This document shows, one piece after another, positions 11,692 through 22,400 of a DNA stretch of 64,000 bases. Every line of letters starts with the position of its first letter. Position 1 is the first letter of the stretch. A program made the translations under genes and the position numbers. The notes beneath the pieces are model-generated. The model worked only from the letters and a program-made list of their open reading frames with translations, was not told where the DNA came from and searched no databases. Source of the DNA: Corticium candelabrum (Eukaryota; Porifera; Homoscleromorpha; Homosclerophorida; Plakinidae); contig NC_085091.1 of the NCBI RefSeq assembly GCF_963422355.1, positions 7,442,642 through 7,506,641 on the forward strand, read 5' to 3'.

Positions 11692-13035
11692 CTATAATAT
11701 TATCAAATTTGTATCTCGTGGCATCCTGGAACATAACCTTCGGAATCCGCCATCTCCCGACTTCCTCCTGCAGTAAAAAGGGTATCCATCATGACCTGTT
11801 TGAGTTTCCTGAAGTAGCCGTTTAGGGTAGGTCTTGATACTATCTCCATCTTTCATACATGGAGCCTTCTTGTTTATAGTGCCCCACATGGCCCATGAAA
11901 CATGTGCTTTCTGATAATGTCATAGAGCATTGAGTTCTGCATGTTCAGGGTTAGGCAGCTCAATCTGTGCTAATATATAATAGTGTTGACTTGCATGAGT
12001 AGGGCAGAGTCTTCCAGTAAGACAAACCAAGATGTGGGAGTGGGAAAGGCTCTGCTTTTGCCACTCAATTGAGTACGTACGTGTGGCAGTGCACAGTTCC
12101 AAATAGGAGTTCCATGAGAGTCTTCAATTGAAGATGCATAGAGGACTCTAGTCAAAAAAATCAGGCCTATTACGAGACGCCTGGTCCATCATGAGTTCAC
12201 TTCGGATCTCTAGCCATAACGGATTACACGTTAATGTCATATGAGGTCAGAACGGCCATACTGTCTGACATATGTTATAGCATCTTATGTGCATGAGCAT
12301 GTAGCGTGGTCCACCTGTGAAAGAAGAAAGAAGGATAACAGGTCTTCCAACGTTAGAGTTACTGCTGTCATATGTGCCAAAGCATCCCTCAAGGGGATCA
12401 AGTGAATATAGTCATCTACTTGCAGTTTGCTCTGGTTGTGACAAATGTATTGCAAATGCAGCTGACTCAATTTTTGCTAAAATGTGGACTAAAATTGTTG
12501 AAGAGTTTTTGTCCTAACTAGTTGGTTAAAGTCTTCAGATCTGACCAAGATCCTGTAGGCATAGAAGTCCATGGTCGAAAATATCTTGTTGGTCTGGTGA
12601 CCTGTTGTTAGATCAATCTGACGAAGTTCCAATTGTATCTGTCTTCACAGTGACAGAACAGTAATGGGCATTGCAGTGCATTGTAAGATCTGTAAGTTAC
12701 AATGACATGCTGAAAGTGGTTTTACCACTTTTGCAGTGCAATGTCTTTTTGGTAAAATTCTTGGTCAACAATATGCACACCAACTTCATCTGTTAGTGGG
12801 GCGTTGGACCTTCTGGATGTTCACAGATTGGCGCTTTATGTCTGCTTGAATAACTAGGCGATGCTCTGGCAGGTCCGTCTTCTCTAGATCGAGCAGTCTT
12901 AAACCTGTTAATGTAGGTATTCATGTTGCAAAGTATTTCCTGAAGAGAAAGGACGATACAACAGTTTACATCAGGCACACTGCTCTGCACCGCCACACAA
13001 TTCTTTCTGATCATTGCCCCCAAAATATATCTATC
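11692..13035 (-). pseudogene. Helitron Rep/helicase protein relic
   Basis: Four minus-strand fragments in different frames follow the order of Helitron proteins. Near 12940-12890 is LQEILCNMNTYINRFKTA, and near 12420 is DDYIHLIPLRDAL, both from the Helitron-like N domain. Near 12070-12010 is YSIEWQKQSLSHSHIL, the HUH nuclease motif region with HSH, followed by ELPNPEHAELNAL. Near 11850-11750 is CMKDG...TQTGHDGYPFY. Stops and frame changes separate the pieces, so the Rep protein cannot be made. The PIF1-like helicase part was not found. Names come from memory of the family, not a search. Confidence 0.8.
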
Positions 13036-13139
13036 TGTAGAAATTGTGGCTTTTTGTCTAGAAGAGGTTGGATGGCTCCGATTAAGTGATAAACCTGACC
13101 CTGGATTTAATTGTGCATGATTTTCTTGCCCAAAGAAAT

Positions 13140-13240
13140 TACACCATAGCTCACCATCACTGTGACTTGAATTTGCAACCCTAATGAATCCCGGATGTGC
13201 ACACTCAATTGGATGACTCTCTAACCAACTGAACTATAGC
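13140..13240 (-). mobile_element. tRNA-derived SINE head
   Basis: Minus strand reads GCTATAGTTCAGTTGGTTAG (A box) and GGGTTGCAAATTCAAGTC (B-box like) about 35 nt apart. The acceptor stem does not pair, so it is not a functional tRNA gene. As with the SINE at 7522-7960, its 5' side abuts a CA/GT repeat (13243-13293). Confidence 0.5.
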
Positions 13241-13242
13241 AC

Positions 13243-13245
13243 CAT

Positions 13246-13293
<48 letters not shown>
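13243..13293. repeat. (CA)n microsatellite
   Basis: About 50 bp of uninterrupted CA next to the SINE head. Confidence 0.95.
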
Positions 13294-13296
<3 letters not shown>

Positions 13297-13748
13297 CACG
13301 CACACCTTTATTTGTCTAGCTTTCTAATTGTTTCTCAGCTCTGTCTCTTTTCTCATAAGCACTCTTCTTCTGCCTCCAGATATTGACTAACACTGGTGTT
13401 AATTAACTAGAGATAACTACCATAAATCAATTAATTAGAAGTCATAAGAAAGGCTAGAGCAACAGAACTAGCATAACTAATAGCAAAAATTGAAACATGA
13501 GAAAACTCCAGCAACAAGACACAATGTAATTGTAAATGTGAAATTCTAAATAATTTAAATACATTTCAATAACAGAGTCAGATATCCAAATGCCAAAATT
13601 AATTAAATTTCCAATAAAAATCTGCAATCATTAGCTAGGCCACATCTCTTGCATATACAAATCTAAGATATATACATACTGTAAGCATGACATAACAAAA
13701 CAACAGACTACTACACACATACATGTTGCATACACTGCGTTCTCAAAC

Positions 13749-15574
13749 CTTTACTGAAGGCTTGAAATAACGGTCGCGATTCCAAAGCACAGCCTGATTA
13801 GGTGCTCCACTAACAACCAGAGAATCATTGTCATATTCCATTGGTTCATCCTCTGTAGCTGGAACCGGATATTTGACCTGCAAAAGACCATCACATAATA
13901 TATTTGTTGCCACATTCTTTTGTTAGATCTGACACGAGCTACATGACACATTAGACCATGACCACCAGCGTAGCATGGTCCTCAAGTTTGGGGGCTAATA
14001 AATTAGACCGCAAACCACAGCCATTTCTCACATGCAAAACCACGCCCATTTTCTACTTTTCTAGCTTGCAGTTTGTAGACATCTCAGTAAATAGTATCAA
14101 TTTCAGGTTACAAATAAACTGAAGACCAATTCAGTGCAAACGGCGTTGACCAATTTCTACCGTTACTAGACTTACTTAAAAAATAATTGATGAATAGGCT
14201 TCTGGATGCCTTTTTTGATGCGGTCTTCTTTGACTCTGCCATTAACATAGGAAACGTCTCAAATAAGTGACGGTCATGAGCACTTCACGTGTCCACAACT
14301 TCTCGACACTGGTTTTATCATACTGAAATGATGATGTGTATTGTCAAAGAGATATAGTCAAATAACGTCGTCGATCATCAACATACTACTCTGACGTTAA
14401 GCAGACTGTCACTGCTTAGTAACTTAAAAGTATAGTTCTGCTTGAAACAGAGTGACATGCCCAAAATGTTTGAAGCTATAGCCTCCCCCAGCCCAGACCC
14501 CCAAGGCTACGCCGGTGCCATGACACATTAAGTTTTAGTATTTAACACAGCAGTTTTAGTATTTTTCTACAACTGCAAGTACCTCATTGTCACATTCTTT
14601 CGTCATTGGCAAACACTCATCAGAGGTAAAATTGTCTAAACACACACCAAAAGTTTCATTGTGAACCAAAATATAGCAATACTATACAAGACACCATGTT
14701 AATAGTACACTAAACTTTAATTGAAACTATCCGATAACCAAGGACACCATAAAAATCCACCCAAGTTTCCCCAGTCCTACGCATTTCACAGTAACAAACA
14801 ACACAGTACATTTCTACAAATAAAAAGACCTTAAAATTTGACAAGCTAGTAATTGTAATAGCATGAATACACTGTTTTCTGCTATCTTTATCCTGCATAA
14901 GACTTCGATCAGTGCAGACAAAACACACACAAAATCAAAAAATACAAAAGACTTACGATTATAACAAGACTGATAAGTATAAAATTGTCATTGGAAAACA
15001 ATTAAGATTATATGGTTGTTCATGCAAATAAAGAACACCCAACTACAACACATACCAAAGACAACTTCACTCAACACCTGGTATTCACAATCAAGACAAA
15101 GAAGAACACACTGTTACCATAATAAGTCTAACTCTTAGTCTATAAGATCCCTATTTTATTTGCCTAACGTATTTCATACTTGCATGTAGTAGTTGCATGT
15201 AGGTGTACTTGATCGATTATAAGAAGAAATATTAAATTACCTCTGGTGCCACCGTCTGCTTGGGATTCAGATCCGCCATAAGCTGAATCAAATGATTTGT
15301 TTCGATCATCTAAATATGGCACACCAACATGTAGACTCACACAAAAAAAACACTCCAATTACAAAAGTAATATTTTATATCTTTATCATTACCACAAGCT
15401 GTTGTCGTTGTGAAATTTCTGCAATGGTTTGCATCACCAGGTGGTAATAAATAGTCTAAACATTTCAACAAGTCATCACTGTAGTATGCCATATCACAAA
15501 AAAAGGTTAGTGCAGTCTTAATTAAGCCTTGGTGTGTGCCCATACTCAGCAAAGATTGTGGTAGTTAATTGTTG

Positions 15575-15630
<56 letters not shown>

Positions 15631-17873
15631 ATGTAGGTTGTGTTAAAACTATGTTAAACATAATTCAATTTTTAGATAAAGCATAGGCAAACATACTTAC
15701 CATCTCTGTAATTCACATCTGCACTAGCCTGCAGATCCTGACCCTGAAAAGTAAAAGGCTCACATATATGCATTAACTGCTGAGACAATGAGTCTGTTTG
15801 GCCACATCCTGCCTGATTGTGAGTAGAAGCAGCCGGAACATCCACATCAGCAGTATGCCCATCTTGCACAGATGTATCTAAATACATACAACAGATAACA
15901 GAACACCAGCTAACATATAAAATCATACTAAAATATTTTTTACGCATTAGTAGGCACTTAATTGCCTAGACTTCCAATATCATAAAAATGTCTAACATCC
16001 ACAATGGCATCCTACACTATAATGCGCCAGCCCCCACTTCCATCTGTCTGGATGGATGTCTGTAATGCGCCGATTGACACGCCGCCGATCTCGGATCGTC
16101 GTGAAACGCGGCAGACGGGTGGAGTTCGGCCATCCGAGACGAATGGTCAAGTCGAATTTTGCCTAGACTACCTCCAACGACCAGAAACGAGACTTTGGCG
16201 GCCTGAAATGAGATGCTCTGGAGTTTGTTTGTTCAACTAATTAACCACATACTTGCCAAATAAGTGTAAACGTGCAAGATAGATTGTAGCCTCGAATTTC
16301 CAGACCAGAGAGCGCGCGAAGCGCTCGAACTCTAGTCTGGACCAAGTCGATACTAAAATGATTTCGAAAGTATTTATCAAAAGCGATGGTAAATGGTGTC
16401 TAACAGCGTAGGATCGTTTTACCTAGATCAACATATCATTTGTAAATGCCATGACATCTCACAAACAAAGAAGAGACGTCTGCAGTGTTTGCGGCGATAT
16501 CTTGGTGGACGGCATGAAACCACGACTCTTTGATTCTTCGGCAGACCGCTACCTAGTCTAACCGCTCGACTAGCGAGACTACCGCTCTACCAGTTGTCAA
16601 AGGTTATGGTCTAGCGACGCTGCTGTGCATGTCCTCTCACCGCAAACTTGAAAATATCAAAGAACTGAAGCTGAAACTAAAACTAAGATGTGTGTGTGTG
16701 TGCAGAGTCTGATCATTGTTTTTGGCATGCAGAATCTTGTCATTGTTGTGGCGTGCACTTAGCCGCCCACGAGGATTTCACACCCGCGCAATCAGGTGCA
16801 GTGCACTTAGCATAACCAATTATTGCTAAGCCAATCAGAATTTACAACCGAGATTCGGGTTGTAGAAGCTGATTGGCTAAGAAGGGCTATTTCCGAAATC
16901 ATTTTAGTATTGACTTGGTCCAGACTAGAGTTCGCGCGCTTCGCGCGCTCTCTGGTCTGGAAGTGCGAGGCTAGATAGATTGCTACCGCCCATAGGGCGG
17001 CGTGGCCGGGGTAGGACTAAATATAAAAATTGTCATTGGAAAACAATTAAGATTATATGGTTGTCCATGCAAATAAAGAAGAACACCTAACTACAACACG
17101 TACCAAAGACAACTGCACTCAACACCTGGTATTCACAATCAAGACAAAGAAGAACACACTGTTACCATAATAAGTCTAAGTCTTGGTCTATAAGATCCCT
17201 AGCTATTTTATTTGCCTATCATATTTCATACTTGCATGTAGTAGTTGCATGTAGGTGTACTTGATCGATTATAAAAAGAAATATTAAATTACCTCTGGTG
17301 ACACCATCTGCTTGGGATTCAGATCCATCATAAGCTGAATCAAATGATTTGTTTGGATCATCTAAATTTGGCACACCAACATGTAGACTCACACAAAAGA
17401 ACACTCCAATTACAAAAGTAATATTTTATATCTTTATCGTTACCACAAACTGTTGTCCTTGTGGAATTTTTGCAATGGTTTACATCACCAGTTGGTAATA
17501 NNNNNNNNNNNNNNNNNNNNNNNNNNNNNNNNNNNNNNNNNNNNNNNNNNNNNNNNNNNNNNNNNNNNNNNNNNNNNNNNNNNNNNNNNNNNNNNNNNNN
17601 NNNNNNNNNNNNNNNNNNNNNNNNNNNNNNNNNNNNNNNNNNNNNNNNNNNNNNNNNNNNNNNNNNNNNNNNNNNNNNNNNNNNNNNNNNNNNNNNNNNN
17701 AATAGTCTAAACATTTCAACAAGTCATCACTGTAGTATGTCATATCACAAAACCTGGTTAGTGCAGTCTTAATTAAGCCTTGGTGTGTGCCCATGCACAT
17801 ACTCAGCAAAGATTGTGGTAGTTAGTTTTGTTGTTGTTGTTGTTGTCATTGTAATTGTTGTTCTGTGTGTGTA

Positions 17874-17940
<67 letters not shown>

Positions 17941-19319
17941 GTGTGTATGTGCATGTAGGTTGTGTTAAAACTATGTTAAACATAATTCAATTTTTAGATA
18001 AAGCACAGGCAAACATACTTACCATCTCTGTAATTCACATCTGCACTAGCCTGCAGATCCTGACCCTGAAAAGTAAAAGGCTCACAATGACATATATGCA
18101 TTAACTGCTGCGACAATGAGTCTGTTTGGCCACATCCTGCCTGATTGTGAGTAGAAGCAGCCGGGTCATCCCAATCAGCAGTATGCCCATCTTGCACAGA
18201 TGTATCTAAATACATACAACAGATAACAAAACACACCAGCTGACATATAAATCATACTAAAAAAATTACGCATTAGTAGGCACTTAATTGCCTAGACTTC
18301 CAATATCATAAAAATGTCTAACATCCACAATGGCATCCTACACTATAATACGCCAACCCCCACTTCCATCTGTCTGGATGGATGTCTGTAACGTGCTGAT
18401 TGACATGCCGCCGGTCTTGGATCGTCGTGAAACGCGGCGGACAGGTGGAGTTCGGCCATCCAAGACGAATGGTCAAATCGGATTTTGCCTAGACTGCCTC
18501 CAACGACCAGAAACGAGACTTTGGCGGCCTGAAATGAGATGCGCTGGAGTTTGTTTGTTCAACTAATTAACCACATACTTGCCAAATAAGTGTAAACGTG
18601 CAAGATAGATTGCTACCGCCCATAGGGCGGCGTGGCCGGGGTAGGACTAAATATAAAAATTGTCATTGGAAAACAATTAAGATTAGATGGTTGTTCATGC
18701 AAATAAAGAAGAACACCCCAACTACAACACGTACCAAAGACATGCAACTACGCTCAACACCTGGTATTCAAAATCAAGACAAAGAAGAACACACTGTTAC
18801 CATAATAAGTCTAAGTCTTGGTCTATAAGATCCCTAGCTATTCTATTTGCCTAACATATTTCATACTTGCATGTAGTAGTTGCATGTAGGTGTACTTGAT
18901 CGATTATAAGAAGAAATATTAAATTACCTCTGGTGACACCATCTGCTTGGGATTCAGATCCATCATAAGCTGAATCAAATGATTTGTTTGGATCATCTAA
19001 ATTTGGCACACCAACATGTAGACTCACACAAAAGAACACTCCAATTACAAAAGTAATATTTTATATCTTTATCGTTACCACAAACTGTTGTCCTTGTGGA
19101 ATTTCTGCAATGGTTTGCATCACCAGTTGGTAATAAATAGTCTAAACATTTCAACAAGTCATCACTGTAGTATGTCATATCACAAAACCTGGTTAGTGCA
19201 GTCTTAATCAAGCCTTGGTGTGTGCCCATACTCAGCAAAGATTGTGGTAGTTAGTATTGTTGTTGTTGTTGTTGTTGTTGTAATTGTTGTTCTGTGTGTG
19301 TGTGTGTGTGCACATGTGT

Positions 19320-19409
<90 letters not shown>

Positions 19410-22400
19410 GTGTGTATGTGCATGTAGGTTGTGTTAAAATTATGTTAAACATAATTCAATTTTTAGATAAAGCACAGGCAAACAAACATACTTACCATCT
19501 CTGTAATTCACAACTGCACTAGCCTGCAGATCCTGACCCTGAAAAGCAAAAGGCTCGCATATATGCATTAACTGCTGAGACAATGAATCTGTTTGGCCAC
19601 ATCCTGCCTGATTGTGAGTAGAAGCAGCCAGGACATCAGCAGTATGCCCATCTTGCACAGATGTATCTAAATACATACAACAGATAACAGAACACCAGCT
19701 GATATATAAAATCATACTAAATTTTTTACGCATTAGTAGGCGCTTAAGTTAATTGCCCAGAGTTCCAATATCATAAAAATGTATAATACCCACAATGGCA
19801 TCCTAGACTATAACACACCAACCCCCACTTCCATCTGTCTGGATGGATGTCTGTAATGCGCCGATTGACACGACGCCAGTCTCGGATCGTCGTGAAACGC
19901 GGCAGACGGGTGGAGTTCGGCCACCCAAGACGAATGGTCAAGTCGGATTTTGCCTAGACTGCCTCCGACGACCAGAAACGAGACTTTGGCGGACTGAAAT
20001 GAGATGTGCTGGAGTTTGTTTGTTCAATTAATTAACCACATACTTGCCAAATAAGTGTAAACCTGCCAGATAGATGTGGGCGGGGTAGGACTATAGTAAA
20101 CAATAATTCGTTCTTGTGGTGCAAAGAACTTGACGAAATTGAAAACACTTGCTGAAGAAATGGGCTAAAATTTCTTGAAACAGGTGTCGAAAGCTTAGAG
20201 AAGAACACAGAAATCCTTGACTGATGTAAGCAGTGAAGTTACCAAATACTAATAATTAGTCCCCCAGCCCACTAGCGAAAACACGCTTCCTTCTAGAGTT
20301 TCGTTGCACTCATCAGTACGAATAAGGTTTGACTGTTTGTAGCGCTGTAGAATAATATTAGATAGCGAATGATGTGTAAAAAGTAGAGATCAAAGCGTCC
20401 CAACTGAGAAAACAAGGCATTTTTTGCGCTCGCGACAGGTCTTCTCTAAAACAAAACTTACGTTGATTTGATGGCTTCTTTCAAAATACCATTTTCAATA
20501 ATTTGCTATTTTGTGCTCGTGAATGATATATCATCAGTTAATTAAAAAGCAAGAGAAATACTGTTAGAAACCGATTAGCAGTCTATAGGTCCCGTATGTA
20601 TTTCCCGTATGCGAGTACCCTAGGAGGCCAAATACTTGCTTGTCTAGCATAGTGACGTACATAATTGACATTCTGATGCATGCTGAATCTTTCTGGTTTT
20701 TGCTGCAGCCAAATGCTGACTTGTCCGGATGCTGACAGTTCAGACAACGTACCGACGTAGACGATTGACCTACCCGGATATGGACGTAACGGGATGCTGA
20801 CCTGGAGCTGGATCTAGCCGGATACTGAAAGCTGAGACGTAGCCGGATGTTGACATGAACTACATTGTAAGCAGATGTGTTGTACTAGCCTAGATTTAGC
20901 TGTGTTGCTTACTCTCAATTTGCCCGCTGTACCTATACGACGTCGCAAGCTGTACGGTACCGGCCACTAGACTACTACCCAACACGTCTTCGTTTGATAA
21001 AATGTAAGCTACTAGGCGCTACTTTGCTGCAAATGAAATTTACGAATGCTAATCTAATGCTACAAATGTCCGGTCCTCCTTGAAAAAAAGCTTGTATTGG
21101 TGCGAGCGAAGCAGATGACCGTCCCCGTACCAGAAGCACTCTTCCCGGTCTCGATTTGACAAAATGTCTGATGTGTCAAACAGAAAAACGAAAACGTAAA
21201 GACAGAAGAGAAAGGGAAAAGACGACCCGTTGCCGACGTGATTGTGCTGCAGATACACTTCTCCATGCGGCAAATGTTCGCGACGACAAAAGAGTTTTGC
21301 TGGAGATTCAAGGTGCTGATGTACATGCCAAAGATGTAGTGTACCACAATTCGTGCTACAAAGATTATGCATCACTTAGACGTTTGAAATTACTAATGAA
21401 AAAGCAGTTGGATGCCGAGACAACGGACAGTCCTCACAAGCAAGCGTTCATGCCTTTGTTCAGTTTATGCTCGACTTTTAAAAATTACCTTGACGAAATT
21501 GGTGTGTCAGCCGACTGGTACCGTGCACATGCCCTAACAACCCGTCTAACCAGGCACTTCGGCAACCGATTGTCATTCCACCGCCCGCAGAAACGTAATC
21601 AAGCTCAATATGTTTTTAGCAGTGCTGCACCATCGGGTATTCTTCTAAAATGCATTCAGCAAATGAATGCTAGCGCATCTATGAATGTAGACGACTCTGA
21701 TAACGGTGACGCTCCTCCGGACACGGCAGATGACTATCGCTTCTCCGATGTTATCGCCGACAATACCTCTACGGTTTTTGCTGCAGCAACGATCTTGAGA
21801 CAAGCAATTTTGGAAATGCCAAAAACGATGCCGTTTCCTCCCAATCCGTGATCTTCACGAAAGCAAATTGTCAAATTCCTACTTCGTTGCACAACTTCTT
21901 GAGTTGGTTAATTGAAGAAGACCAATCATCCGACCCTTAATTAATTAATTAAGTCTCCACAAAAAGGTGACGCCGCAATCGGATGCAACTCATAGAAGAA
22001 TTATTCCTATTGGGCAGGACTTACTAATGTACAGCTGCAGTCGTGGTCGTCTTAAAACTCCAACGCACGTAGCGCTACCACTTGCTATACGAAGCAGCTG
22101 ACCGGAAGTAGTCAAATTGTGACTGTAATACATAGTGAACTGGTTTGGTCACGGTATTTCGGAAAGTCTGTTGACTGAGTGCGAGACTGCAATGGCAAAA
22201 CTTTAAATTGATGAACAACGTGACAAAAGAGTATTTATTTCATCAAACATAAAACCAAGAAATTTATAACTTTCTGTTGGGACAACAATGATTTTTGCGA
22301 AGAAACTCTGTCTGCCGGTGGTACAACTCATTGCTGGAATGGAATTATAGTGCAGAGAGTAGTTCATGATCAAGAGTCAAGTGAAGAGAGGGAAAAACCG

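Larger units (their letters stand above)
17104..18205 (-). repeat. Gene B tandem unit 2 (contains assembly gap)
   Basis: Exons 18205-18023 (6 bp longer than in unit 1, in frame), 17778-17444 and 17361-17293, plus the 22-bp block 17125-17104. The 200-base N run falls inside the middle exon. A GT repeat lies at 17865-17938. Confidence 0.8.

Noticed and set aside
13140..13240. Functional tRNA gene
   Set aside because: A and B boxes are present but the acceptor and anticodon stems do not pair.
16004..16240. Conserved plus-strand frame (MASYTIMRQPPLPS) repeated at 18330 and 19843
   Set aside because: Differences between copies are mostly CG-to-TG type changes that alter amino acids freely, and the third copy is broken; it looks like noncoding sequence carried along by the tandem duplication.
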